From: Diplonema papillatum
Lineage: Eukaryota > Euglenozoa > Diplonemea > Diplonemida > Diplonemidae
Length of the DNA stretch: 64,000 nt
Assembly: GCA_030068145.1 (NCBI GenBank)
Contig: JAPJBO010000518.1
Coordinates: 62,001 to 126,000, forward strand
Direction of reading: 5' to 3'
Below are positions 10,969 to 20,583 of the stretch, one piece after another. The translations under genes were made by a program, and so were the position numbers. Numbering within the stretch: position 1 is the first letter of the stretch; every line of letters starts with the position of its first letter. The notes beneath the pieces were generated by a model that worked only from the letters and a program-made list of their open reading frames with translations, was not told the DNA's origin and did no database searches.

Positions 10969-11149
10969 CAGGCTCGACACCGCAGCCGCCTCCACGCCCA
11001 GAACCCCGGCTACCACGGCGCGCAGCTGGCGCACCGCGGTCTCCTCCGTGCGTGAAAACCGCGACCTTACGAAGGTGGTCGCCTCGCCCGTCAAAGAATT
11101 TGAAAATAGGAGTTTTTTTTTCCCAGATTTCTGTTTTGTCACTGTGTAG

Positions 11150-11523
11150 GCTGGAAGTTTTCTCGTGGAAACTACCGGCGGAATTTTCTTTCGTGGGAAG
11201 GGAAACTGGCGGGGAAAATTTCTCACGACAGAAAACTGATGGAAATTTTCTCGTGGCGGAAACTCGGAAATTTCTCTCGTGCGGGAACCTGATGGAAATG
11301 TTCTCGTGGAAACTACTGGCGGAAATTCTTTTGTGGAATACTGTTGGTGGAAATTTTCTCTCACGACAGAAAAGTGATGTAAAAATTCTCGTGGCGGAAA
11401 CCTGGCGGAAATTTCTATATTCGTGGCGGAAACCTGATGGATATTTCTCTCGTGACGGAAACCGATGATGGAAATGTTCTCGTGAAAACTACTGGCGGAA
11501 ATTTGTTTCGTGGGAAACTGGTG
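11150..11523. repeat. Degenerate 26-32 bp minisatellite, left half
   Basis: Imperfect tandem copies of CTCGTGGCGGAAACCTGG followed by CGGAAATTT. The same repeat, in the same orientation, resumes at 20703-20910 on the far side of the nested transposons, and the junction text GAAACTGGT/TGGTAGAAATTTC is continuous when they are removed. Confidence 0.85.
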
Positions 11524-11536
11524 AAGGGGGGGGTCG

Positions 11537-11544
11537 AATAATAA
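11537..11544. repeat. LINE target-site duplication, 3' side
   Basis: AATAATAA, belonging to the transposon TIR. It is duplicated at 17992-17999 on the other side of the LINE. Confidence 0.85.
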
Positions 11545-11629
11545 GAGAGAGAGAGAGAGAGAGACGAGTTAGAGTGCAGGGACCATCTCTCCGAGGAGTA
11601 TCCGGTCGCCCCACTACTATCCCGTACTA

Positions 11630-14600
11630 CTACGGCGGGCGCAAGTCGTTGCGCCGTGGGCGCGGAGCGAGCCGTGGCCCTGTCAAAGATGATTGTTGCA
11701 CCGATGGTGGCGCAGCCGGGGGCGTTCTGACTGGCGGACGAGACCGCCTGGCAGGCGTGTGTTGGCACGTTGTTTCGCGGGCTCTCCTCCTTTTGGCAAT
11801 AGCCCGCCCTATGGCGGCGGCTAGCATCTTGACAGAGAATCTCAACTCCCACTGAACATAGGGTACGTCGTGCGGATATTCAGGCACGGCATCGTTCCAG
11901 CTGTTACGGGCGCAAATTGTTTCCAGCTTGCCCAACATCCACTCGGTCTTCCGTCCAGCCGCAAAGCGTGGGCGGTGGGTACAACCCGGCATAGCCGGCG
12001 CACCAAAACAGCGGAGGGAACAGACCCCCTGCCGCCACTTCCCAGGGAAGGAGGCGACTCCTGAGTCGGCGCAGCACAGGTCGTTGATAGCTCGCATAAG
12101 GTACCCAATTTGCAGCCCCTTCTCGGCGAAGGTTCTCCCTGGGAGCTTCGAACGCGTAAATGCCTCAAAATCAAGCGCGAGTTCCACGCCTGTCGTCGGG
12201 AGAGGGTTGGAGCTGACCCATGATAGACTCCGCAGCCAGAAGACCAACGTCGCTGCGAAGCGGGTTCCGATGTTGGTCGTTAGCAACTTACGACTGTCCG
12301 TTGCTAAGTGTACGTCGTATTTCGTCGACGCACCTGAGGCGAGTTCCCAAGGGCGTGTTGCCGCAAGGCTCCGCTGCGCCTGCGCCATCTCGATTGAGAT
12401 CGTACCGATCAGCCTCTGGATCTTCTCCAGGAGGTCAGGAGGGGTCCCGTAGGGGGGTATCCCTCTAATGCACAAGCACTGGGGCATGTCCCGGACCATC
12501 GCCTCAGCAATGCAAAACCGGGATCGCAGCTCGTTCCATCTACAACCTGGGCCCGGACATTGCCAGTAGTAATGCCACAGGGTCCCCGTCGCACCGCTGT
12601 CGCAGAACTCGCAGTCGCCGCTCCCCGAACCCCACTTCCTGCGGCACCATTCCCGTGAGTACACCGCTCCCCCAATACATCGACTGATCGCGGAACTCAA
12701 TTTGTGGTCCGTCGCGCGGTTCAGCCAAAGCCGATTCATGGCACGTACGTCCACCCCTCCTTCGATTCCGTCAAATCCTTGTCTCTGTGTGGTCAAGTAA
12801 CGCCACGCGCGCAGACGCAGGCCCTCACGAAAGAGGTGTGGGGCTTCTTTACCGAGTAGCGACACGGGAGTCCCGTCGAAAGACAGGGACTGGAAGCTGT
12901 GCTGCGTGGCCCGTAGGAATCTTATCTCCCGCAGAAGATTAGCCATAAGACCTACGGGACCCTTGATAGACGAGTCGGCTCCCACGCGAAGGAGAGCGTC
13001 CATCCTCACCCGAAACCTCTCTTTCCCGTATTGTTTCACGAACGTGCGGAATAAGCTGAAACCTGAGGCGCATGCCGGATCACACAGGTGTGCTTTAGCA
13101 ACCAGGGAGAGAACCGCAAGAGGGCTCTTCGCCCGGTTAGATCGAGGGATCACGCAAGCGGAGAGTGCCGTTCGGAGCGTTGAGCTGTTGACGAAGCCAC
13201 CTGTTGTATTCGTGCAGTAGGCCGCCCCGTAATACGCGGAGGCTGCGATCGTCTGCATTATGCGGAACTTCGTGCGATGCATGAGCGGCGCCGCCTCAAG
13301 TCTGGCCGCGGCCTCGACCGTGGCGTTGGCCCTGCGGTTGTCAACGGGTCCCTCTGTGCCCAGGGGGACACCCAAAACCTTCACTATTTTGCTCGATCGA
13401 ATTATTTTGCGACCGATCACGAGGCGAGGAGGCTCTGGGGACGTCGAGAAGGAGACCGACTTGTCCTCGTTGAGGGCAAAGCCTGTCAGGCTGTCGAACA
13501 CCTCTGTGGTTCGAATTCCCTCTTGGAGTAGCCTCGCAAGTTGCGACAGCAGGTACAGATCGTCGGCGAACGACTTCGGACTCACCCGAGCTCGGCTGAC
13601 CAAGGCCTTCGAGAGAACAGAGAGGAGCGCGTTGATCAGGACCACTGATATCGGGCAGCCCTGGAGAATTCCGTTGGTGACAGTGAACATCTCGCCGACT
13701 CCCAAGGGGTACCGGAAGCGACGCCGCAGGTGCTTGTATATGTGGCGTAAGGGTGCCAGCACACGCTCGTGAAGCCCAAGCGCCTCCATCAAGTCGAGCA
13801 CCAGGGCCTGAGGGACGCGGTCAAAGCACTTGGCAAAGTCGAGTGCGACCCCGCACAGGGGTGTACCGTTCGTCAGTGATTCCTCTATCGACAGGGCGAT
13901 ATCCATGACCACGTCGTCGCAGGAGTGGCCGTGCCGGAAACCATGTTGCGACCCGTGAATCCATAGCTCTTGCCAGAGCATGACATCCTGTAGGCGCACG
14001 CTAGCCCAGAGTCGGTATACTACGCTCGAGACAGTAATCGGACGCAGCTTCAGTGGATCACTCCCTTCTCCTTTAGGAATTAAGGTGACCATTGCGTCCA
14101 GGACTCCGTCGGGCCAGAAGCCGGTTTCCTCTACCTCGTTGAGCACCGCGACAAAGCTTTCCAGGATTGCATTCGGCAGAACGGCGATTTCACGCATGCG
14201 CCAGCCGTCGACACCGCAAGACGTCTGTACGCTCTTCTTTTTCGCCACCTGACGAAGCCGCTCGGCCGTGATCGGATTTAGATTGCATGGGTGTTGCGTG
14301 ATAAAGTCTTTGTACTCCTGGAAGAAAGGGGCAAACTCGGGTTCCCTCTTCTCGGCGTACATGCGGAGCACTGGATCCCAACTCCTCCTCACCAACGCGT
14401 CAACTTCTGCCAAGTTCGCAGTGAGCCGCCCATCGGCCCCAGTTACAAACGATAACCCCGATGGCGCGTCTTTCTTCACCCAAGCGAACGATTCCTTCCC
14501 CAGGGGGTCGCGAAGCTCCCGCTGACTCCTCGCGCTCTTCAGGTATCTCGAAGTTAGCGTGCTATGCGCCAGGTCACGACACAGTCCTGAGACGGTAAAC

Positions 14601-16009
14601 GCGAGGCCTCTTCCGATTTTCGCTGACGGCGGCTCGGGTGGCAGAGCACACTTCCCATCCGTGCGCAGCAACACGAAACTTCGAAAGGAGCGTATTTTCG
14701 TCCACTGTCCCTCAAGCTGGAAGGGCAAAGGGCCAGGGGAGACGATTGTGCTTTCCCATTTGGCTCTGGCGGCTGCGTACTCCCGTATGCGCCCAAGGAG
14801 ACACCTGGCTCTCTTCAAAGAAGCTGTATCGGCTCCCGCACCTTCAGGGGACGGCCTCGCCGATACTCGCTGAGAGTTCAATTCCCGACGTACGCCACGG
14901 CCACAGTACCCGGTTAGGTTGCCTTCGATTCCGGATTTGAGGATGAGGTACTCTTCCGCAGCTCGCGAAGTCCGTTGCCAGAGGAAGTTCACCCGGGGGC
15001 TACCTTCGAGCCCGGGGGGGCAAGGGTCCCCGAGGCGGTACTTCTCAGAGACGTTCCGGAGGGCATTCGGGTCGTCCAGGCCGCTCAGCCCGGTGCTTGG
15101 AATTGCCCGGGGGTACCGGAGTACCGGGTTCAGTTGTTGGAATACTGCAAGATTAAAGGTGGCTCGGACCGCCTTGTGCGTAGGGAGGCCGGCTTCGAAA
15201 GTCTCCACGCGACCGAGAGCGGCAGAAGCGACTTCGTTGGTGAGAAGAAGGTCGATGCGTGACGGCTGACCGTGGTAACATGTAAACTCTGCAGGACTTC
15301 CCAGGGCTTCAGCTTGCAGCTCGGCAGAGTCCGACCAGCCGTTGCGCAAGGCGAAACGGAGCGCCGGGGAACCGAGGGGGGTCGTGTTGAAATCGCCGGC
15401 GGCGACAAGGGGCACAGCACCCAAGCGCTGGCGCAATCCCCACAGGGATCCCTCGATCAACCTTTCCCGCTCGGGTTTTTCGGAAATGCCACAGTGACCG
15501 TACAATGACACCACGTGTACGGCTCCTTTACCTACACCTGTCGCGACACGTACATGCAAGAAGCGGGCCGATTCGTAGGCACGTTGCTCGGCTGCGTCAA
15601 AAGGCTCGACGATACATGCAGGCAAGCCTTTCTTGACGAAAATCGCGACTCCTGCACTACCTCCTGTAACCTGGGATGGGACGCTGTTGCCGCACTTCCG
15701 CCCAACACAGCAGCTGCCGAAGAAGGGTTGCCATACATCAAGGGCGCCGGCTTGTTTCAGGGCCATCCGGATACTTCTCTGCCCGGCACTCGTCAACTTC
15801 GTTTCTTGAACACAGATGATGTCCGCCGCTATGCAGATGAGGAGGTACAGGTTCTTCATCAAGGACGTGACATTTATAGTCACAATTCGAATTGGTGGAG
15901 GGCCAGGGTTGGGTTCGATACCTTGAGTCACGAGAAGCGCGTACGCTACGAGGGCCAGATAGAACTCTCTCGTCGGCTGGGGGGACAAATCGTTGGCGTG
16001 GATCACCAT
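11630..16009 (-). CDS. LINE ORF2: 2A-like leader, APE endonuclease, reverse transcriptase, CCHC
   Basis: 1459 residues. Residues 30-37 read GIEPNPGP, the core of a 2A ribosome-skipping sequence, which would release a 36-residue leader. An apurinic-type endonuclease follows (VQETKL, AAGDFNTTP, SRIDLLLTN, THKAV); it nicks target DNA to prime reverse transcription. The reverse transcriptase has LIPKGEG, HGFRHGHS, VALDFAKCFDR (about residue 720), ILQGCPIS and the catalytic FADD (about 813). A CX2C-H-C knuckle (CEFC...HYYWQC) is at about 1130. The start codon overlaps the ORF1 stop within ATGGTGA, so re-initiation after ORF1 is likely. EN type plus C-terminal knuckle place it among APE LINEs; the exact clade is not resolved. 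The C-terminal ~300 residues are unassigned. Confidence 0.95.
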   Translation of the reverse strand: MVIHANDLSPQPTREFYLALVAYALLVTQGIEPNPGPPPIRIVTINVTSLMKNLYLLICIAADIICVQETKLTSAGQRSIRMALKQAGALDVWQPFFGSCCVGRKCGNSVPSQVTGGSAGVAIFVKKGLPACIVEPFDAAEQRAYESARFLHVRVATGVGKGAVHVVSLYGHCGISEKPERERLIEGSLWGLRQRLGAVPLVAAGDFNTTPLGSPALRFALRNGWSDSAELQAEALGSPAEFTCYHGQPSRIDLLLTNEVASAALGRVETFEAGLPTHKAVRATFNLAVFQQLNPVLRYPRAIPSTGLSGLDDPNALRNVSEKYRLGDPCPPGLEGSPRVNFLWQRTSRAAEEYLILKSGIEGNLTGYCGRGVRRELNSQRVSARPSPEGAGADTASLKRARCLLGRIREYAAARAKWESTIVSPGPLPFQLEGQWTKIRSFRSFVLLRTDGKCALPPEPPSAKIGRGLAFTVSGLCRDLAHSTLTSRYLKSARSQRELRDPLGKESFAWVKKDAPSGLSFVTGADGRLTANLAEVDALVRRSWDPVLRMYAEKREPEFAPFFQEYKDFITQHPCNLNPITAERLRQVAKKKSVQTSCGVDGWRMREIAVLPNAILESFVAVLNEVEETGFWPDGVLDAMVTLIPKGEGSDPLKLRPITVSSVVYRLWASVRLQDVMLWQELWIHGSQHGFRHGHSCDDVVMDIALSIEESLTNGTPLCGVALDFAKCFDRVPQALVLDLMEALGLHERVLAPLRHIYKHLRRRFRYPLGVGEMFTVTNGILQGCPISVVLINALLSVLSKALVSRARVSPKSFADDLYLLSQLARLLQEGIRTTEVFDSLTGFALNEDKSVSFSTSPEPPRLVIGRKIIRSSKIVKVLGVPLGTEGPVDNRRANATVEAAARLEAAPLMHRTKFRIMQTIAASAYYGAAYCTNTTGGFVNSSTLRTALSACVIPRSNRAKSPLAVLSLVAKAHLCDPACASGFSLFRTFVKQYGKERFRVRMDALLRVGADSSIKGPVGLMANLLREIRFLRATQHSFQSLSFDGTPVSLLGKEAPHLFREGLRLRAWRYLTTQRQGFDGIEGGVDVRAMNRLWLNRATDHKLSSAISRCIGGAVYSREWCRRKWGSGSGDCEFCDSGATGTLWHYYWQCPGPGCRWNELRSRFCIAEAMVRDMPQCLCIRGIPPYGTPPDLLEKIQRLIGTISIEMAQAQRSLAATRPWELASGASTKYDVHLATDSRKLLTTNIGTRFAATLVFWLRSLSWVSSNPLPTTGVELALDFEAFTRSKLPGRTFAEKGLQIGYLMRAINDLCCADSGVASFPGKWRQGVCSLRCFGAPAMPGCTHRPRFAAGRKTEWMLGKLETICARNSWNDAVPEYPHDVPYVQWELRFSVKMLAAAIGRAIAKRRRARETTCQHTPARRSRPPVRTPPAAPPSVQQSSLTGPRLAPRPRRNDLRPP

Positions 16010-17805
16010 TGTGACTCCGGGGGGGGGACGTCGGCGGTCGCCTGCGCGGGCGAGGGAGATGAAGTTGGCGGCGTGGCCCGCGACTTAGTCCAGCATGCGT
16101 GACAGATTGCAGCCTGGCAGGGGCCGTGCGCGCAAAGCCGCTTGGCTTGTCCGACCTGCATGCCTTTGGCGCAGACCACGCAGAGGAAAGCTTCGGCGTT
16201 CGAGTGTGCTTCCTGCCAGCTGGTGTGCCGGCAGTCGGTGACCATGTTGTCCTTGCCGTCCACCCGTGCTAGCTTTTCCTGGGACTCAGTTGTCTCATCC
16301 TCTGTGCGTCCCCTCTTTTGGCCCGGAGACGGCTCGGGCCGTTCGTTGAGGCTAGCGAAGAACTCGGGTGGGAGTTTGACCTTCTCCCGCTGACACTGCG
16401 TGGAGAATCCCTTCCGTTGCCTCGCGTCAGTGGAGCGGTCGTATTTCCTTATCGAAATAGACGCGCGATCGAGCCGGAAGAACACGGGTGCAGGTGGGCC
16501 CGTGTCGGCGATGACGATGCACACGGTCTTACCTTGTCGCTTGAAGGCCCCGGCTTGTTCGACCTTCCAGCCGGCAGCAGCGCAGGCGGCAAGGAGGTCG
16601 GTCGCGTGTTCCGAAGCGCACGCGGTGGTGACCACGTATTTGTCGCCACGCAGTTGGCGCTTCGACAGCTTTTTTCCGACCGCGGATTCGGTGGCGGCAA
16701 CGTGTTCCGGGGTCGTCCGAATGCCGAAGACACCCGTCTTTGTGCCCGCGATTACCCCGAACGTATTCGGAGTCAGTGCCGCCAGCCGTCGCGCCTCTTC
16801 AAGGGTGCAGTCACTCACCCACACCGCCGGCATGGTGTCCGTCCCGTTGACGAAGGACAAGGCCTTCCAGAATGTTCCGGCTTTGCCGGAGCTCCGCAGC
16901 AGCTTCTGCACGTCAACGATCGGGACGCGCACGCTCACCTCACACACCCCCTGCCGGCGGTGCACCTTTGTGAACACTGCGCTCCAATCCATGCGCAGTC
17001 CTTCCGCTTCTGCGGCCTTCTTCGCCATAATCCGCACAGATTGTGCGGCCTTCATCGCGGTATCCCAGGTGGCCGCGTGGACGTAGGCGGCGCGCACCTG
17101 GAACAGGCAAACCTGTGTCGTCGGCTGGAGGGTGTCGACTGCTTTGCAATGCACCGTGGGCAGGGCCAGGTTTTGGAACCGCGACCATACGTCCTGATGA
17201 CCGCCGTCAGACAAGGTGACGAGGTGCCTCACCGAACCGTCCCACGGAACGCTGCAGACGACGGCAACCTTCGCTTCGGGGTAAACCGCGACGGTGTCGA
17301 GGGCCGCACCCCATGCGGATTCCGCATCTTCGACACTTGCAGCCACGAGTAGGCCGCCCTTTCCGCTCCTCAACTCGTCGGTAGACCCGACCTTCGCCAC
17401 TTGCCAGTCATGGAAGACCATACTGGCCTTCGGACGGGTGCGGCGCGTCCTCTCCGACCACGTGCTAGGCACCTGCGGTTGCTTCGTCGATGTAGAGCGG
17501 CGCATCCTTTCCGCCCATGAATCTTCGGTGGAGGGGTCCGGTCGCTTCTCGGATACCGGTCGCTTATCGGACACCGAACGCTTCTCGGATACCGGAGGTC
17601 GAGCCTCATGTGCCCCGGAGCCATGCGTCGAAGGGGGCGCGGGTTTCTGGGCGCCAAGCGGTGCGGGCGACGATCCGGCCATCCCTGTCTCGACCAAGGA
17701 CAGGATGACGTCTAAGATAGACAGCAGTTGCTGCCTCGTCTTTTTGTCATGGCACTTCGCAGCCAAGGCGGATGCCCTGGCGATCAGTGCGTCGACGTCA
17801 TCCAT
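16003..17805 (-). CDS. LINE ORF1 RNA-binding-type protein with C-terminal zinc cluster
   Basis: 600 residues from an ATG. The N-terminus is helical (DVDALIARASALAAK), followed by a short degenerate repeat of SEKRP/SDKRP hexads and a basic Ser/Arg linker. The middle is alpha/beta-rich without an RNA-binding motif I can name. The C-terminus has paired Cys/His residues (CVVCAKG, CAHGPC, CHACW) that look like a small RING- or treble-clef-like zinc site. LINE ORF1 proteins coat the element RNA and chaperone nucleic acids, and that role is inferred by position. It ends CAATGGTGA, sharing ATGGTGA with the ORF2 start. Confidence 0.85.
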   Translation of the reverse strand: MDDVDALIARASALAAKCHDKKTRQQLLSILDVILSLVETGMAGSSPAPLGAQKPAPPSTHGSGAHEARPPVSEKRSVSDKRPVSEKRPDPSTEDSWAERMRRSTSTKQPQVPSTWSERTRRTRPKASMVFHDWQVAKVGSTDELRSGKGGLLVAASVEDAESAWGAALDTVAVYPEAKVAVVCSVPWDGSVRHLVTLSDGGHQDVWSRFQNLALPTVHCKAVDTLQPTTQVCLFQVRAAYVHAATWDTAMKAAQSVRIMAKKAAEAEGLRMDWSAVFTKVHRRQGVCEVSVRVPIVDVQKLLRSSGKAGTFWKALSFVNGTDTMPAVWVSDCTLEEARRLAALTPNTFGVIAGTKTGVFGIRTTPEHVAATESAVGKKLSKRQLRGDKYVVTTACASEHATDLLAACAAAGWKVEQAGAFKRQGKTVCIVIADTGPPAPVFFRLDRASISIRKYDRSTDARQRKGFSTQCQREKVKLPPEFFASLNERPEPSPGQKRGRTEDETTESQEKLARVDGKDNMVTDCRHTSWQEAHSNAEAFLCVVCAKGMQVGQAKRLCAHGPCQAAICHACWTKSRATPPTSSPSPAQATADVPPPESQW

Positions 17806-17991
17806 ACTCGAATGAGAGCGGGGATGGACCCCCCTTCACGCTTCTCTTAGCTGATACTTATCTTATACTCGTTCTCTCTTTTTCTGATCTGATATCCCAC
17901 CACTTCTTTTTTCTTCACCCGAGGTGTTTCCGGGCAGAACCCGGAGCCGCTTTCCTTCAAGGGTAGCCACGGCAAGCCACCAATAAAGTAC
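17806..17991 (-). promoter_or_regulatory. LINE 5' leader / probable internal promoter
   Basis: 186 bp between the 5' end of the element and ORF1, rich in pyrimidine tracts on the plus strand. LINE leaders carry internal promoters as a rule. No specific box is recognisable here. Confidence 0.4.
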
Positions 17992-17999
17992 AATAATAA
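17992..17999. repeat. LINE target-site duplication, 5' side
   Basis: AATAATAA, the second copy of the 11537-11544 octamer. Joining the two flanks recreates a transposon end like the one at 27426. Confidence 0.85.
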
Positions 18000-18114
18000 C
18001 ATTTATTCGACACACGCCTGGCTGGTCATTTTTTTGTTATTATTTGACCCTGTTATTATTTGACACACGGCAGTCTGGATGCAGTTCAGAGCCAAAGGTT
18101 GTCGCCGCATCCGT

Positions 18115-20583
18115 TCAACTGGGAAGCAACCGCGCAGGATAGAAAGGAATGATGAGTCGATTCAAGTTGCGGCGTGTCGCGTGATGAAGAAAACGTAGAA
18201 GGCAGATGACAAGACATGGAAGGTGCAGCGAAGTAGCTCCAGCGGTGAACTTGCATGGCGCAACCCAACTGTACTTCCTGCTCGAGCTGTGGAACTGCGA
18301 TTGTGGCACGTCGACCTCTTCCTCAGGATCCTCTTCGCCTCCAGCTCCTGCGTTCACGTCAACCTGTGACTGGGCATCTCTTGAAGGCTGTGGCGCTTGG
18401 CACGGCGCCGAGCCAGAGCCGTCGCATTGGCTGATGTGTTCGTCAAGGAAGGAGGTAACGACATAGAGGTTGCACCTTGGACAGCAGTTCAGTTCAGAAA
18501 CGGGTTTCGGAGCTGCGGTAGAGCACACGTTCATTCCCGTAGTTGAGTGCTTGCCTGTCTCTGGTGTCCACACGTAGTCTGGCAACGTACGGAGTTTGAC
18601 ATCATTCGCCGAACTCCCCGGGCACCCAAGGAAGTAGCCCAGTTTCTTGAAGCTAGCATGCACATTAATCTTGTCGAGGGTTTTCGCAGTTGCCTGGGCC
18701 ACCCACTCCGTCATTCTCACTCTTCGAGTGGCACTGTTCATCTTGGCCATTGCTTTGTCCAAGAAGTACTTAGATGAACAGACATCGTAGTAGTGTTTGA
18801 GGACGAAGAATACGTCCAGGTCACAACACTGGACGTCTTGAGTGCAGCCAGATGGAATGATGATAACGGAAATTCCACGGTCGGCATAAAACTGTGCAGC
18901 AGCTTCGGTGACGTGAGAAGTAGCAGAGTCAACTATCAGTAACACTCGCTGTCCCTTATATTCCTTGGCCAGGTATTCGCCGTACTCCAAGGTAAAAAAA
19001 TTGCTCGTGGTGACACCGCACTTCGTGAATGCTACGTTCACGTCTTTGCTGTAGGCACTGGCCTCTGCATCTTTCACGGTGCCAGCACCAGAGAAAATCA
19101 AGAAGGGGTTCGGTTGTTTCACGGAAGAGCCGTCTGGTTTGGCAGCCACACCAAAGAGCAGTGTTGCAAAGCGCTTTCCGTCACACGGGGACAGTCGCTC
19201 GTTTGCTACTTCAACCAACTTCCCTTTGTAGGTTATTGTGTACAACAGGGACCTCCCAGAAGGACAGAGAGGCGACTCGTCGGCATTGATGATCACGTCA
19301 AAGCCGTGCAAGGCATTTGCAGAGTGCAGCTTCCAGTGAAACTGATGAACCTTCTTCTCGCGCTCGGAGGGAGCTTGTTTAGTGGCGAGATTCACCCTTT
19401 TCTTGACCGCATCGAGGCGCTTCTTGACACCCGACATCAATTCCCTCGTCACATCAGTTTCGAGCTCCGTCGGGTTCGTTGTACTCAAGAATTCCCAGAA
19501 CTTCTCCTTCAGTAGTGCTGATGTCACCTGCTCCTTCGCCTCCACTTTCTGCTCGAACCACTCTTTCAGCAGTTTTTCCGCCTCTGGGTACTTCGGCTTC
19601 CTCCCACCTCCGGCACACCGCTTCCTCGTTCTGGCGGACACGGTGGGATCGGCTAGGATGCGCTCGCATTCATCAGCCTTCGCCAGAATTTGCAAGAGCT
19701 GTGTAGCGCCACCAGATAAGTTCCAGAACGAGATGAGGGAAACCTTTTCGACGCCGCTCCGACTCGCCCTGCAAATGGCAATCTTCTCGAGCACTGAGAG
19801 ATCGCGTCGCCGCCTCTTCTTCGGATTGTCGTCAGGCACTTCACATTTGGGTTTCTTGCGCGCAGGCTCCGCATCTGCAGGTACATCTCCAGTTCCTTCG
19901 TTGACGTCGACCGCCTCTTCAGCATTATCGGCTATGTTCAAGGCCCGCAGTAATTCGAGGACGTCTTCGTCGACAGCGGCCGATGGTTCTGGCTCCCAGA
20001 AAATTCCATCCAGAGATGTCAAGGTAGAAGTCACTGTGTTGTACGCAACGATACACCCAGCACACCCGGATCCGCCGTTGCACGTGCATGTCCCACACCT
20101 TCTTTTGAAAAGATCGTTCAGGTATGCCGTCAGGACGTTGGGGTCGCGTGTCAAAACCACCGACGCAATGTGGCTGTCGAACACGAAGTACACTTCTGTC
20201 ACGCGTTGCAGCGCGATCGTGAAACCACCATTGACAACAGTCAATGACTGGCACTCTTCAAACAAGGAAAGCGCTGCTTCAGCACCGGACTCGAGTGGAT
20301 ACTCATGGTAGCTTTCTGCCACAACACCGATGGGGCGCAGGCATTTCGCTACGGCATTTGTGTTCGTGTGCCCCCGGTCATCACACCAAAGGCCTGTTTC
20401 GCGGGCAAGCCAGTACTGGTATGTTGCAAAGGCGATATGGTGCCCTAGCCTTTCTGACGTCGTTGCCGCAGGATCCCGACACCCAACGAGCCACAAGACG
20501 GATTGTACAGCGCAACTTGAGCTCCCTGTGCGTCCTCTGGATGTTGCTCGGAACTGAGATGCGCTTGTAGCCACGGTCTCCAT
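18115..20583 (-). CDS. DDE transposase with N-terminal protease-like domain
   Basis: 822 residues from an ATG. The C-terminal part is a pogo/Tc1-mariner-type DDE endonuclease: D435 in INADESPLC, D552 in LLIVDSATSH, D588 in TQDVQCCDLDVF. Before it come a basic stretch (KKRRRRDLSVLEKIAIC) and helix-turn-helix-like segments (about 256-400) suited to TIR binding. After it is a C2HC finger (CCPRC...HISQC). The N-terminal ~160 residues are unusual: Q10, C24 and a D-S-H at 136-138 (VYFVFDSH) follow the Gln, Cys, Asp-x-His layout of UL36-type deubiquitinating cysteine proteases. A five-Cys cluster (RRCGTCTC, GCAGC) follows. The transposase call is firm; protease activity is inference. Confidence 0.9.
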   Translation of the reverse strand: METVATSASQFRATSRGRTGSSSCAVQSVLWLVGCRDPAATTSERLGHHIAFATYQYWLARETGLWCDDRGHTNTNAVAKCLRPIGVVAESYHEYPLESGAEAALSLFEECQSLTVVNGGFTIALQRVTEVYFVFDSHIASVVLTRDPNVLTAYLNDLFKRRCGTCTCNGGSGCAGCIVAYNTVTSTLTSLDGIFWEPEPSAAVDEDVLELLRALNIADNAEEAVDVNEGTGDVPADAEPARKKPKCEVPDDNPKKRRRRDLSVLEKIAICRASRSGVEKVSLISFWNLSGGATQLLQILAKADECERILADPTVSARTRKRCAGGGRKPKYPEAEKLLKEWFEQKVEAKEQVTSALLKEKFWEFLSTTNPTELETDVTRELMSGVKKRLDAVKKRVNLATKQAPSEREKKVHQFHWKLHSANALHGFDVIINADESPLCPSGRSLLYTITYKGKLVEVANERLSPCDGKRFATLLFGVAAKPDGSSVKQPNPFLIFSGAGTVKDAEASAYSKDVNVAFTKCGVTTSNFFTLEYGEYLAKEYKGQRVLLIVDSATSHVTEAAAQFYADRGISVIIIPSGCTQDVQCCDLDVFFVLKHYYDVCSSKYFLDKAMAKMNSATRRVRMTEWVAQATAKTLDKINVHASFKKLGYFLGCPGSSANDVKLRTLPDYVWTPETGKHSTTGMNVCSTAAPKPVSELNCCPRCNLYVVTSFLDEHISQCDGSGSAPCQAPQPSRDAQSQVDVNAGAGGEEDPEEEVDVPQSQFHSSSRKYSWVAPCKFTAGATSLHLPCLVICLLRFLHHATRRNLNRLIIPFYPARLLPS

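Larger units (their letters stand above)
11545..17991 (-). mobile_element. Full-length two-ORF non-LTR retrotransposon (LINE)
   Basis: A 6.45 kb element read on the minus strand: 5' leader, ORF1 (17805-16003), ORF2 (16009-11630), a very short 3' UTR and a terminal (CT)n tract instead of poly(A). Both ORFs are open, and catalytic residues of endonuclease and reverse transcriptase are present, so it may be recent or active. It is bounded by the duplicated AATAATAA. A 5'-truncated relative of the last ~140 bp lies at 28365-28490. Confidence 0.92.
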
